Part shown: one piece after another, positions 39,658 through 48,776 of the stretch
Layout: each line of letters begins with the position of its first letter
How positions within the stretch are numbered: the stretch's first letter is position 1
Assembly (NCBI GenBank): GCA_045114455.1
Contig: JBGUKN010000050.1
Span: 8,130-72,129, forward strand
Origin: UBA1732 sp045114455
GTDB lineage: Bacteria > Verrucomicrobiota > Lentisphaeria > Victivallales > UBA1829
Length of the DNA: 64,000 nucleotides
Direction of reading: 5' to 3'
Position numbers and translations under genes: made by a program
Notes under the pieces: generated by a model
Database searches by the model: none
What the model saw: only the letters and a program-made list of their open reading frames with translations
What the model was told of the DNA's origin: nothing

Positions 39658-40602
39658 TCAAAAACGGAACGGAAGGTCGGGCTGATCCTGATTCTTTCCC
39701 AAAGCGCATTTGGCGCGCGAAGGAGACGGCGGTTCCAGGTGGACGACCACGTCGACGATGTTCAGATCGGAATTGACCAGCAGATCGCGGACCTGGTGCG
39801 AGAGATCGTGCCCTTCCCGGACGGTCATGTCGGGATCGACGGTGATGTGGATGTCCGCCCAGATCGCGCTGCCGACATTGCGCGTGCGGAGCGCGTGCGC
39901 GCCGATGACACCGGGAAGCGACGCTGCCATGCGGTAGATCTTCTTCTGATCCTCCGGGGAAACACCCGCCTCCGAAAGCTCCATCAGGGTGGGCTGGATG
40001 ATCTTCCAGGCGGAGTGCAGGATGAACCCCGAAACGATAATGGCGCCGACCGGATCGACGAAGTGAAGTTTCGGGAAGAAATACGCGATGGCGATGGCGA
40101 CGGCTGCCGGGATCGAGCTGATCGCGTCGCTGCGGTGGTGCCAGGCGTTTGCCTCCATTGCGGTGGAACGGACTTCGCGCGCCTTCCGGCGGGTCCAGCG
40201 GAACAGCGCTTCCTTGGAAACAACGGAAAAAATGGCGAACACAAACGCGAATCCGGCAGGGCCATGTTCCGATCCATGACGAAGCGTGCCGACGGCATCT
40301 GAAGCAAGTCCGATCGCCACGGCGGCGAGCGCGATGCCGATGAACGCTGAAACGAGCGTTTCGATGCGGCGATGTCCGTACGGATGCGAGCGGTCCGGCG
40401 GCGCGGTCCAGAATTTCACGCCGAAAATCACCGCCAGGTCTGTCACGAGGTCGGACAAACTGTGCACGGCGTCGGCAAGCAGCGCCTGACTGTAGAACAG
40501 CAGTCCGCCCACGGCCTTGGCGAAGACAAGGACCAGGTTCAATATCATCCCGACGACCGTGACGAACTGCACGGTGCGGATTGTCTGAATATTGTTTTTC
40601 AT
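39658..40602 (-). CDS. Cation diffusion facilitator efflux protein
   Basis: A 314-residue CDF transporter that exports divalent metals in exchange for protons. Six membrane segments lie at about residues 12-200, with the metal site DAVHSLSD in TM2 and HHRSDAISSIP in TM5. A cytosolic ferredoxin-like dimerisation domain follows (GAHALRTRNVGSAIWADIHITVDPDMTV). PDRSHPYGHRRIE in the loop after TM2 is typical of the family. Metal specificity cannot be told. The ATG at 40602 was chosen because the membrane domain starts just after it; the leader is long (about 160 bases). Confidence 0.92.
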   Translation of the reverse strand: MKNNIQTIRTVQFVTVVGMILNLVLVFAKAVGGLLFYSQALLADAVHSLSDLVTDLAVIFGVKFWTAPPDRSHPYGHRRIETLVSAFIGIALAAVAIGLASDAVGTLRHGSEHGPAGFAFVFAIFSVVSKEALFRWTRRKAREVRSTAMEANAWHHRSDAISSIPAAVAIAIAYFFPKLHFVDPVGAIIVSGFILHSAWKIIQPTLMELSEAGVSPEDQKKIYRMAASLPGVIGAHALRTRNVGSAIWADIHITVDPDMTVREGHDLSHQVRDLLVNSDLNIVDVVVHLEPPSPSRAKCALGKNQDQPDLPFRF

Positions 40603-40637
40603 AGCGACAGTCGATTTGTGATCCGGCAGACTCCGTG

Positions 40638-40659
40638 CGGACGCCGGGAACGGCGTCCG
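40638..40659. other. Strong hairpin in the leader of the CDF gene
   Basis: A 9-base perfect stem, CGGACGCCG (40638-40646) with CGGCGTCCG (40651-40659), around a 4-base loop, about 36 bases upstream of the CDF start codon. No poly-T follows on either strand, so it is not a simple terminator. It may be a regulatory leader structure. Confidence 0.4.
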
Positions 40660-40768
40660 TTGAACGGAAAACAATTTCGGGATACGGATCCCCGCATCCG
40701 GCCGGATCAGGCGGAAACAGGAAAACGGTTTTATGCTGAAGTGTGCGGAGTTTTGTTCAAAAGCAGTT

Positions 40769-40796
40769 ACTATAACACGGAAACGAAAAAAAGCAA
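40769..40796 (-). promoter_or_regulatory. Predicted promoter of the CDF gene
   Basis: On the minus strand TTGCTT (40796-40791), 16 bases, TATAGT (40774-40769). It gives a 5' leader of about 160 bases. Confidence 0.5.
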
Positions 40797-40835
40797 GGAG
40801 ATATGAAAAAAAACTCTTTTTCCTCTATTATGGAC

Positions 40836-40863
40836 TTGCATTCTGTTTTTTTTGCTGTAAGTT
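40836..40863 (+). promoter_or_regulatory. Predicted promoter of the hybrid sensor kinase
   Basis: TTGCAT (40836-40841), 16 bases containing a run of eight T, TAAGTT (40858-40863), about 80 bases before the kinase ATG. The rest of the 344-base gap between the CDF gene and the kinase holds only the features listed here. Confidence 0.45.
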
Positions 40864-40946
40864 ATGGATATAAAGGCAAAAGAAAGCAGACCTTTTTTCT
40901 GCATTCTGGACGCATTTGAATTCAGTCGAAAAAATGAGGTACTGAC

Positions 40947-43900
40947 ATGACTGTTCATCTTGCACGCAAGACCAGATCCGGCCAAAGTCCATTTTCCGGC
41001 CTGCCACAAAGATTATTCCACATCGTTCTCCTTCTGTTGTTCTGCTTCACCGCGACGTTCCAGTCGTTCGCACAGGACAGGCGGCAGTTCAATATCCTGA
41101 TCATTTTCTCCGAACACACCGCCAGCGAAATCCGCACGGACCTGACCGCCGCGTTCTTCAATGAACTTGCAAACCTCGGCATCATGTTCGAAAGCGACCT
41201 GGTCGAACTGGATTCGCTGCACCAGCTGAACCAGACGGCATGGGACGAGAAACTGAGCGCGAAGAAGGATGCGATCGAAGCGGGGAAATACAAGCTGATC
41301 GTGACCTTCGGCGAACCGGCCACAAACACGCTGAAAAACATTCTGCCGAGCGTCCCGGAATCGACGGCCGTCATCCTTTCCAACATGAAGACGTTCCCGG
41401 AGGAATGGCGCCGCCTTCATCCGAACACGACCGCGGTCATCCGGCGGATGGACCCGCGCACTAACATCAATTTCGGCTTGAAGCTGTTCCCCGACCGCCC
41501 GCACGTCGTACTGCTGGTCTCGCGATACGCCTGGTCCGACAGGCAGGACATCACGCTCAGAAACGAATTCGCCGGCATCTGCGACTTCACTACGGTCTAC
41601 ATCAACAGCGACTCGGAAGCGGACCGCGACGCCGCGTTCCGGAAACTTGCCACAGCGCCCGCAGATTCCTTCATCGTCTCCTGCGACTGGGATATCTACC
41701 TGCCGAACATCGGCAGCCGTTCGACCATGTGGTACCAGCTCATGCAGGTGCGCGACGACCTGCCGATCATCGGACGGCGGCGTGTCCTGCTGGACTTCGC
41801 AGTCGGTGGCTACATGTCATCCATCGAGGACGTCGGCAAGGAAACTGCCGCCCTGACCAAGCACCTCGCAAATGCCAGAGGGTCCTGGAACGCGTCCAAC
41901 CTCGATCCTGTCACCATCCCCGAGATCTGCACCATCAACTACAAACGCATCAACTACTGGGATTACGACGAAACGGCAATCCCGGGCGACGCCGTCTGGG
42001 TCAACGAGCCGGAGTCCTGGGTCCAGCGGAATCAGGAGCTGCTCACCACGCTTGCGGCTCTTTTCACCCTCCTCTGCGCGTTTTTCCTCGGCGGGCTCAT
42101 CTATTTCTTCAAGTATCGCAGGATGACCGGACGCTTCCTCGCGATCCACGGACACATGCCGCTCCTCGTCGCCGCTTATTCCACGTCCGGCGAAGTCCTC
42201 TATTCGCACGTGCCGTTCAATGACCCGGACGCTTCGCAAAATCTCGACGATCTCCGCACGACGCTTACCAACACCATCCGCGTCGAAATGGCCGAGACGG
42301 CGATCTCCGGCAAGACAATGACCATCAACCGCAAGCATGGGGAAAAGAACTACACCGTCACACTGACCAAGCTCGACAAAAAGATCTTCAACCATGAAGC
42401 CGTCCTGGTCGTCGCGCAGGACACCACCGAAATGGCCGAACTCCGCGAAAAGGCGTTCAACCTCGCCACAAGGCTTCAGTTCACGCTCCGCGCCATCGGC
42501 GACGGCGTCATCGTCACGGACCGCATGGGATTCGTCACGATGGTCAACCACTCCGCGGAAAAGCTGACCGGATACACCCAGGCGGAAGCCGAAGGAAAAA
42601 CGGTGCAGGAGGTCTTCAACACCACCTCGCCAGAGGGTTCCGCCACGCTCGCATCCCCCGTTGAAACCGCCATCCGCGAAAACCGCATCATCTCAAGCAG
42701 CGACAACATCACCATTGTTTCCAAGGACGGCACAAAACGCCGCATCTCCACGTCCACCTCTCCCATCCGGGGAGCAAAGAACGCCCTCATCGGCGTGATC
42801 GTCGTCTTCCGCGACATCACGGAAGAATACGAACGCCGGGAGGAACTCGACCGCAAAACCCATGCACTCCAGACGGCAACGTCGCTCGCGAACCTCGGAT
42901 ATTTCTACTACACGCCGGATACCGATGTCCTTGACGCGCCGTCGCAAGCCGAGGCAGTTTGGCCGTTCGAAAACGGGAAAGCCGTTCAGCCCGAAGACTG
43001 GATCATCAAGGACGACCTGCAGAACTATATGACTCATCGGCGCGCGCTCTTCCACGGAAAGGCCGACACGCTCGAATGCACCTTCCGCAGCGATTTCTTC
43101 GGCGAACGCCGGCATTTCCGCATCATCGCCGTGAAGGACAAGTATTCGGCGAAAAAGCATCCGCGCTACTTCTTCATGCTTCAGGACATCACGAAGGTCC
43201 GCAACTTGGAGACAGAAGCCGCGAACGCCACGATCCTCCTCAAAAAACTGTTCGACCTCCTGCCCAGCACCGCCACGGTCCGCGACTACAGCACAGGCGG
43301 TACGCTGATCATGGCGAACCAGAAGTATTGCTATCAGATGAACATCTCCGAGGAAAAGGTTCTCGGTACGACCTATGACGAACTCTTCAGCCCCGAGACC
43401 GCAAAGAACTTTAAGGATATGGACGAGGAGGCGCTCCGGAACGAGGGGCAGATCACCACGCACGTGATAAAAGCTCCCGGCCACAACGGCGAGATCATGG
43501 TGCAGATCTCCCACGTGGCATTCACGTCTGCCGACGGCAGAACGCTCGTTTTCGGCAGCGGCACTGATGTCACCGAGCTGAACAATGCCATCAAGACCGC
43601 CGAGTCCGCCGCCAAGGCGAAGAGCCTCTTCCTCGCCACCATGAGCCATGAGATCCGCACGCCGCTCAACGCCATCCTCGGATTCAGCCAGCTGCTTCAG
43701 GACGAGTCGCTTCCGCCCGCCGAGGCCGGCGAATATCTCCGCAGCATCCATTACGCGGGCAACGCCCTGCTCTCGCTCATCAACGACATCCTCGACCTCT
43801 CCAAGCTCGACGCCGACCAGATGGTCATCCAGCCGGAACCGATCAATCTCCGCGAACTTCTGTTCGAGCTCGAGGCGGTTTTCACGGCCAAGGCGAAATC

Positions 43901-44714
43901 GCAGGGGATCGAACTGGTCACGTCCGTCCCGGACGACCTCCCCGTCCTCAATCTGGATGAACGCCGTCTCCGCCAGGTCCTCCTCAACGTGATCGGAAAC
44001 GCCGTCAAGTTCACGAAACAGGGCTCCGTGTCCGTCACGCTGACGTTCTTCAAGCTGAACGAAACACGCGCCGCGCTCACCATCCGCATCGCCGACACCG
44101 GCTGCGGCATCTCGAAGGAATCCCTCTCGAAGATTTTCGAACCGTTCGTCCAGGACAAGTCGTCCTACCGCGGCATCCGAACGGAAAATGGGACGGGACT
44201 CGGGCTTTCCATCGCAAAACGCCTTGTCGACTGCATGAAAGGTTCCCTCACGGTCGAAAGCACGGTCGGAAAAGGAAGCGTGTTCACCATTCTTCTTCCC
44301 GACATCGAAATCTGCAGCAAAGCCCAGCTTACTGAAGGCGAACAGGCCTCCACGGGCAAACTGGACCTCTCCAAGAAGATCCTCGTCGTCGACGACGTCC
44401 CGCTCAACGTGAAAGTCCTCTGCGCCATGCTCCGCAAGATGGGATTCGATCCGATCTCCGCGCCTTCCGGCGCAAAGGCGCTGGAGCTTATGAAGACCAC
44501 GAAGCCCGACATCGCGCTGCTCGACCTCTGGATGCCGGAAATGAACGGCATGGAGCTCGCGACGGCCATTCGCGCAAACCCGGAATGGAAAGGAATCAAG
44601 CTCTTTGCCGTCACCGCGGACACGGAAAACAATTCGAACTTCAACATGGACATTTTCGACGCCATCGTCATGAAGCCGGTCACCCAGGAGTCCCTGATCA
44701 AAGTCCTCAGTTGA
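40947..44714 (+). CDS. Hybrid sensor histidine kinase with periplasmic substrate-binding-like sensor
   Basis: A 1255-residue protein. An N-terminal signal anchor (about 22-42) leads to an extracytoplasmic domain (43-365) resembling ABC-type substrate-binding proteins (ILIIFSEHTASEIRTDLTAAFF, KLIVTFGEPATNTLK), then a membrane segment (366-388). At least three PAS-like domains follow (about 500-640, 650-770, 780-880). The kinase core has the phospho-acceptor SHEIRTPLN (His901), the N box NVIGNAVKFTKQG and G boxes (ADTGCGIS, GTGLGLSIAKRL). A C-terminal receiver domain has Asp1149-1150 and the phospho-acceptor Asp1193 in LLDLWMPEMNG. No output domain is present, so signal must pass to another protein, none of which is adjacent. 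GAGG precedes the ATG. Confidence 0.92.
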   Translation: MTVHLARKTRSGQSPFSGLPQRLFHIVLLLLFCFTATFQSFAQDRRQFNILIIFSEHTASEIRTDLTAAFFNELANLGIMFESDLVELDSLHQLNQTAWDEKLSAKKDAIEAGKYKLIVTFGEPATNTLKNILPSVPESTAVILSNMKTFPEEWRRLHPNTTAVIRRMDPRTNINFGLKLFPDRPHVVLLVSRYAWSDRQDITLRNEFAGICDFTTVYINSDSEADRDAAFRKLATAPADSFIVSCDWDIYLPNIGSRSTMWYQLMQVRDDLPIIGRRRVLLDFAVGGYMSSIEDVGKETAALTKHLANARGSWNASNLDPVTIPEICTINYKRINYWDYDETAIPGDAVWVNEPESWVQRNQELLTTLAALFTLLCAFFLGGLIYFFKYRRMTGRFLAIHGHMPLLVAAYSTSGEVLYSHVPFNDPDASQNLDDLRTTLTNTIRVEMAETAISGKTMTINRKHGEKNYTVTLTKLDKKIFNHEAVLVVAQDTTEMAELREKAFNLATRLQFTLRAIGDGVIVTDRMGFVTMVNHSAEKLTGYTQAEAEGKTVQEVFNTTSPEGSATLASPVETAIRENRIISSSDNITIVSKDGTKRRISTSTSPIRGAKNALIGVIVVFRDITEEYERREELDRKTHALQTATSLANLGYFYYTPDTDVLDAPSQAEAVWPFENGKAVQPEDWIIKDDLQNYMTHRRALFHGKADTLECTFRSDFFGERRHFRIIAVKDKYSAKKHPRYFFMLQDITKVRNLETEAANATILLKKLFDLLPSTATVRDYSTGGTLIMANQKYCYQMNISEEKVLGTTYDELFSPETAKNFKDMDEEALRNEGQITTHVIKAPGHNGEIMVQISHVAFTSADGRTLVFGSGTDVTELNNAIKTAESAAKAKSLFLATMSHEIRTPLNAILGFSQLLQDESLPPAEAGEYLRSIHYAGNALLSLINDILDLSKLDADQMVIQPEPINLRELLFELEAVFTAKAKSQGIELVTSVPDDLPVLNLDERRLRQVLLNVIGNAVKFTKQGSVSVTLTFFKLNETRAALTIRIADTGCGISKESLSKIFEPFVQDKSSYRGIRTENGTGLGLSIAKRLVDCMKGSLTVESTVGKGSVFTILLPDIEICSKAQLTEGEQASTGKLDLSKKILVVDDVPLNVKVLCAMLRKMGFDPISAPSGAKALELMKTTKPDIALLDLWMPEMNGMELATAIRANPEWKGIKLFAVTADTENNSNFNMDIFDAIVMKPVTQESLIKVLS

Positions 44715-44758
44715 GCCGTCCGAAATGCAAAAAAAGACGCCGCAACAGCATTTCGATT

Positions 44759-44787
44759 TGACTTTCTCCGTTTTTGATAGTATGTTA
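44759..44787 (+). promoter_or_regulatory. Predicted promoter of the thioredoxin-like gene
   Basis: TTGACT (44759-44764), 17 bases, TATGTT (44782-44787), 50 bases before the ATG at 44837, which itself has AGAAAGGAGTG upstream. Confidence 0.55.
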
Positions 44788-44836
44788 AAAATGAAACACC
44801 AGCCCCACAACAGACATAACAGAAAGGAGTGAACCT

Positions 44837-45652
44837 ATGAGAAAACTTTTCGCCCTTTGCTGCTTCCTGACGACAGTCTCGCTTTTCCCCGGTCTCGCCG
44901 CGGGGGAATGGCTTACCGATTTCGAAAAAGCCAAAGCCGAATCGCTGAAGACGGGACGGCCGATCTATATCCTGTTCACAAATTCGGACTCGGCGGCAGC
45001 CCTCAGTCTCGAACGCACCATCTTCAGCCAGAAAAAGTTCCAGAACTACGCCGACAAAAGCCTCGTGCTCATGAAGGTCGACTTCCCCACCGCGATCCAC
45101 CTTCAGCCGAAGGCCCTCGCGCAGCAGAACCGCGAACTCCGCACGAAGTACGGCATCGGCACACTCCCGACCATGCTCCTGCTGGACGCCAACGGAGAGG
45201 TTTATATTGATTTCGTGAAAGCCGACGGGAGCGCGGAGAGGCACCGCCGGAAAATGAACGAGATCATGGATTTCGATCCGCCGAAACGCTATTCCGACTA
45301 TCTCGACGGATTCGTGAAAAAGTATTCTCCGCCGAAACCGGTTGTGAAGGAATCCGAGGCAAAGCCCGCCGAAAAGAAGGCCGCGGCAAAACAGCCTGCG
45401 AAGAAACCTGCAAAAAAGCCGGATAAGAAGCCCGCGGAAAAAACGCAGGACGACAACAATATCCCGGGAGAAACGGCCGGAAGCCCGCTGATCCCGCTCG
45501 ACCCGGAAGGAGATTTCCAGGAATGGCTGAAGTCCAGCATTGAGGGAAGTTCCGCAGAAGGGGCAAAAGCGGACGAAAAGGCAAGTGAAAGCATGCCTCA
45601 GGAAGAAGCCGCCCCCGCGCAGGCTCCCGCCTCCGAACCGGAGAAATCCTGA
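44837..45652 (+). CDS. Secreted thioredoxin-fold protein lacking CxxC, with a Lys/Pro/Ala tail
   Basis: A 271-residue protein. The signal peptide is residues 1-22 (cleavage near LAAG). The thioredoxin-like domain (about 25-140) matches the family with EWLTDFEKAKAESLKTGRPIYI and a cis-Pro in GIGTLPTMLLLDANG, but the redox motif is replaced by NSDSAAAL, so no disulfide chemistry is expected. Residues from about 168 are low complexity: Lys/Pro/Ala-rich (KPAEKKAAAKQPAKK) and then acidic. It may serve as a periplasmic chaperone or binding protein. A strong bidirectional terminator follows. Confidence 0.75.
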   Translation: MRKLFALCCFLTTVSLFPGLAAGEWLTDFEKAKAESLKTGRPIYILFTNSDSAAALSLERTIFSQKKFQNYADKSLVLMKVDFPTAIHLQPKALAQQNRELRTKYGIGTLPTMLLLDANGEVYIDFVKADGSAERHRRKMNEIMDFDPPKRYSDYLDGFVKKYSPPKPVVKESEAKPAEKKAAAKQPAKKPAKKPDKKPAEKTQDDNNIPGETAGSPLIPLDPEGDFQEWLKSSIEGSSAEGAKADEKASESMPQEEAAPAQAPASEPEKS

Positions 45653-45675
45653 CTCCTCCGTTCATAGGAAAATCG

Positions 45676-45711
45676 AATCCCGTGCCGTTTTGAACGCGGC
45701 ACGGGATTTTT
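45676..45711. terminator. Bidirectional terminator
   Basis: A perfect 12-base stem, AATCCCGTGCCG (45676-45687) with CGGCACGGGATT (45697-45708), and a 9-base loop, between two convergent genes. T-rich sequence follows on the plus strand; on the minus strand the run is interrupted. Confidence 0.8.
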
Positions 45712-45744
45712 CATTTCATCGGATAAAACGGAAAACGGTCTGTT

Positions 45745-47442
45745 TTACTTCAGCGGGACCAGCTCCACGAAATAGACGTCGTTCTGCTTCATATCCAGTC
45801 CGAGCTGGAACTCCTCGCCCTTCATGACGGAGACCTGCGCCCGGTACATCGGACGAAGCCGCGAAACGCGTTCCAGTCGCGCGATCTCCTCGCGGCTGAT
45901 GTCCGTCTTCGCGCCGTCCTCCTCCAGCCACGCGGAATAAGCATCCCCGGCCCGGTAGCCGATGCGGGTCACGCGCAGATCGTATTCGCCGGGCTTCAGT
46001 CCGGCGATGCGGAACAGCGCATGGCCTTTGTCCTTGGCCGGGTGCGGATCGAAGAACGTGTCCTGGTTGCTGATCCTGCCGCCCTGCGTCGGATGGGTCA
46101 GGTCCCAGAAAAGCGCCTGCACGCCGCCCTTCGCGTCCTTGCAGACGTAGGACGACGCGTCGCTGGAGACAAGCTCCGTCGGACCGAGCGAGGCGAGGCA
46201 CTGGTATGCACGGTAGGCGGCCTTCGGGATGCTCTGGAACGTCATGAGGCCGAAACCGCCGTGGAACGGACGCGGCGCGGGGCCGCATTCCTCGAAGATG
46301 TCTGTGAACGTCCACAGGCTCATGCACGCCATTTTCTCCGTATTGCGGAGCTGTTCCAGGATGAACGGCGCGGCGAAATAAGAATCGTGCACAGGATCGA
46401 CCGGAGACGGCGACGCGTGCCACTCGGTGATGTAGACGGGGACGTCGCAACGGAGGTTTTTGCGGATGTCTTCCAGTTTCTTATTGAAGCAGTCGGCCAC
46501 ATGCCGGAGGTTCTTCATCAGGTAGATGTAATTGCCGCCGAACCGGTCGATCTTCGGCAGCGCCGGGTTTTCCGGATCGAATCCGTACTGGTGGAACGAA
46601 ATGAAATCCAGCGGCAGGCGGTTCTTGCGGCAGTATTTCACGAGCGGGGCGATGAAGTCGAGCCCGGCGCCGGAGGGACCGCCGACCGGATACGCCTTGT
46701 TGACGGACTTGACCGCGCGCGACGTGTATTTGTAGAGTTCCAGATAGGCGTCGAGCATGGTGGTCTTCTTCCCTGGATCCCAGAAGACGTCCAGGTCCGG
46801 TTCGTTCCACACTTCGAAGCGCCATGTCTTCACCTCGTCTTCGCCGTAGCGTTCGGTCCAGTGCCGGACGGTCGCGCGGACCAGGTCGGCCCAGCGTTCG
46901 TGCTTCTTCGGTGGAGTCACATTGGCTTTCCACCAGAAGATCGTGGTCTTGCCGGAGGCGAGCTTTTCGGGCATGAAGCTGAGCTCGACAAACGGCTTGA
47001 CGCCGATGGAAAGCAGGAAATCGAACACGTCGTCGATATACATGAAGTTGTACACCGGATTTCCCGCCTTGTCCTCGCTGTACACGCGCATTTCGTCGTG
47101 GAAGAGGCCGTGCGCGCGGAGATACCGGAAACCGAGTTCCTTCCTGCATTTCGCGAGCTGTTTGCGCCATGTATCGCGCAGTCCTTCGCCGATGCGCCCT
47201 GCCCCGACGCAGTCGCGCCAGACGTCGGAACGCTTCCCCTTCACGACTTTGAAATCCGCCTGGATGACGCGGTCCGGCGCAGTCTCGCCCGGATAGACTT
47301 CGGGGACGGCTTTCTTTGTGGCGGGCTTCTTTGCAGCTGGCTTCTTTGCAGAGGGTTTCGCGGCGACGGAGGCGGCCTTCTTCGCGGCGGATGCGGGTTT
47401 CGCGGCTTTCTTTGCGGCGGAGGGCTTCTGTTTCGTGCTCAT
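45745..47442 (-). CDS. GH39-family glycosidase with a histone-like Ala/Lys tail
   Basis: A 565-residue protein. The (beta/alpha)8 GH39 core has FRYLRAHGLFHDEM, the acid/base Glu in FEVWNEPDLDVFW and the nucleophile Glu in VYITEWHAS, as in beta-xylosidases and iduronidases, followed by a C-terminal beta domain. Unusually, residues 1-45 are almost only Ala, Lys, Pro and Ser (STKQKPSAAKKAAKP and similar), like histone H1 tails, and there is no signal peptide. AGGAGA lies about ten bases before the ATG at 47442; a longer frame to 47544 lacks a good site. The substrate is unknown. The promoter was not identified. Confidence 0.85.
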   Translation of the reverse strand: MSTKQKPSAAKKAAKPASAAKKAASVAAKPSAKKPAAKKPATKKAVPEVYPGETAPDRVIQADFKVVKGKRSDVWRDCVGAGRIGEGLRDTWRKQLAKCRKELGFRYLRAHGLFHDEMRVYSEDKAGNPVYNFMYIDDVFDFLLSIGVKPFVELSFMPEKLASGKTTIFWWKANVTPPKKHERWADLVRATVRHWTERYGEDEVKTWRFEVWNEPDLDVFWDPGKKTTMLDAYLELYKYTSRAVKSVNKAYPVGGPSGAGLDFIAPLVKYCRKNRLPLDFISFHQYGFDPENPALPKIDRFGGNYIYLMKNLRHVADCFNKKLEDIRKNLRCDVPVYITEWHASPSPVDPVHDSYFAAPFILEQLRNTEKMACMSLWTFTDIFEECGPAPRPFHGGFGLMTFQSIPKAAYRAYQCLASLGPTELVSSDASSYVCKDAKGGVQALFWDLTHPTQGGRISNQDTFFDPHPAKDKGHALFRIAGLKPGEYDLRVTRIGYRAGDAYSAWLEEDGAKTDISREEIARLERVSRLRPMYRAQVSVMKGEEFQLGLDMKQNDVYFVELVPLK

Positions 47443-47632
47443 ATGGCTGGTATCTCCTGTTGATTCGTCCCGGCGCCGGCGTTCGGCATGGGACATGGGG
47501 ATTGAGGATGTCGGCAAAAATCTATAACGGAAATACAATAGCACGTTCCGGACGTTTTCCCATACACTTTTTGCAAGAAAGCATGTTTTCTTTGAACAAA
47601 ATCACAGGATGGCAAGGGAAAAAGACGGAGAC

Positions 47633-47662
47633 AAAAAACGGCACGGGAACCAGCCCGTGCCG
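47633..47662 (-). terminator. Terminator after the unknown secreted protein gene
   Basis: On the minus strand CGGCACGGG (47662-47654) pairs with CCCGTGCCG (47647-47639) and is followed by TTTTTT (47638-47633). The stem shares the GGCACGGG core with the terminator at 45676, so the two may derive from each other. Confidence 0.85.
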
Positions 47663-47690
47663 CGAATCTCGAACAGGGGAAACGAACGGC

Positions 47691-48773
47691 TCAGAACCCT
47701 TCAAGCAGGGATTTCTTTTCGTTGTCTCCGGATTTCGAACTGGCCTTTTCCGCCGCTTCCTTCGCGCTGAGGGATTCGGGGCCGAGAATGGCGTCCGGAT
47801 CAAGCGGATCGTCGAGCAGGGAACTCTTCGGATCGCGCATGTCTTCCAGGAACTGGATGTCGCGGATTTCCTCGTAGTCGACGTCCTTGCGCGCCTCGCG
47901 TCCGCCGACGACCTTCACGATGCCGGTGTCCGGGTCAAGCACCAGCCGCGGCGCCTTGTCGACCTTCATCAGTATCTGGCGGTTTTCCAGCTCGCCGTCG
48001 GTATTGTACTGGTAATAGGCATAGACTTTGGTGCTGGCCGGCAGCAGGACATTGAGGCGCGACAGGAAATCGATTTCGCATTTCGGGCGGAGATCGGGCC
48101 CCAGGTCGTAGCCGATATGGCGGAGCATATAGAGGTTGTCCTTGTCTTCCAGCGTAAGGCAATAGACGTGGGATGCGCCCGTGAAATAGCTCAGGATGCG
48201 GTATTCGCGCGTCTTGATCATGCGGGTCTTTTCCTCCTTCGTTCCGTCCTCATTCACCGTGGCGTCCTCGATCGAATCGTCGAGCAGCGGCAGTCCGACC
48301 GTCCTCGACCAGATCACGTTGCCGCGCACGATGTTGAAATGGGCTTCCTTGGACTGATACGGAGTCGCCATCTGCGGATGCCGCAGGACGGCTTTCACGC
48401 TGTAGCGCCCGGTGGAGCGCAGGTCGTAGTGCTTGCTGAGGTTGAACATATACGACTTTTCGCCGCCGGGGGGCAGGATCACACCGGTCATGTCGGGAAG
48501 CGGCGCATCCTTCGGAGAACGCACGAAACTCGGATCGTTGCGGTCGGAACGGCGGATTTCGAACTGAAGGTTGCCCTTGAGGCCGAGGCTCTCGCCAAAC
48601 GCAAGCGGATGCGCGGAAAGGTTCCGCATCGCGACGCGCACAAAAACGGATTCGTACTGAAGATAATTGACCTGGACGGGCTTGACGACGATCGCCACCT
48701 GCGCGCGAACGCACACGGGAAGTAAAAACAGAACAAAGACCGCCGCAATGACATGGCGAAGTTTGAGAATCAT
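47691..48773 (-). CDS. Secreted protein of unknown function
   Basis: A 360-residue protein that I do not recognise. A signal peptide (MILKLRHVIAAVFVLFLLPVCVRA) is clear. The N-terminal part of the mature protein (about 25-160) reads like an immunoglobulin-like beta domain (VFVRVAMRNLSAHPLAFGESLGLKGNLQFEIRR). The rest is mixed, with an acidic C-terminal tail (LLDDPLDPDAILGPESL). AAGGAG seven bases before the ATG overlaps the end of the GT9 gene, so it is coupled to it and to the phosphoesterase upstream. A terminator follows. Confidence 0.7.
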   Translation of the reverse strand: MILKLRHVIAAVFVLFLLPVCVRAQVAIVVKPVQVNYLQYESVFVRVAMRNLSAHPLAFGESLGLKGNLQFEIRRSDRNDPSFVRSPKDAPLPDMTGVILPPGGEKSYMFNLSKHYDLRSTGRYSVKAVLRHPQMATPYQSKEAHFNIVRGNVIWSRTVGLPLLDDSIEDATVNEDGTKEEKTRMIKTREYRILSYFTGASHVYCLTLEDKDNLYMLRHIGYDLGPDLRPKCEIDFLSRLNVLLPASTKVYAYYQYNTDGELENRQILMKVDKAPRLVLDPDTGIVKVVGGREARKDVDYEEIRDIQFLEDMRDPKSSLLDDPLDPDAILGPESLSAKEAAEKASSKSGDNEKKSLLEGF

Positions 48774-48776
48774 GGT

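Noticed and set aside
39523..40302. A 259-codon rightward frame overlapping the CDF gene
   Set aside because: Most of it is antisense to the CDF transporter, with no ribosome binding site and no recognisable domain.
42693..44810. A 705-codon open frame on the minus strand under the hybrid kinase
   Set aside because: Shadow of the kinase coding strand; no motifs.
47310..47440. Repetitive GC-rich sequence at the GH39 N terminus
   Set aside because: Codon-level repetition of Ala/Lys; a protein tail and not a DNA repeat element.
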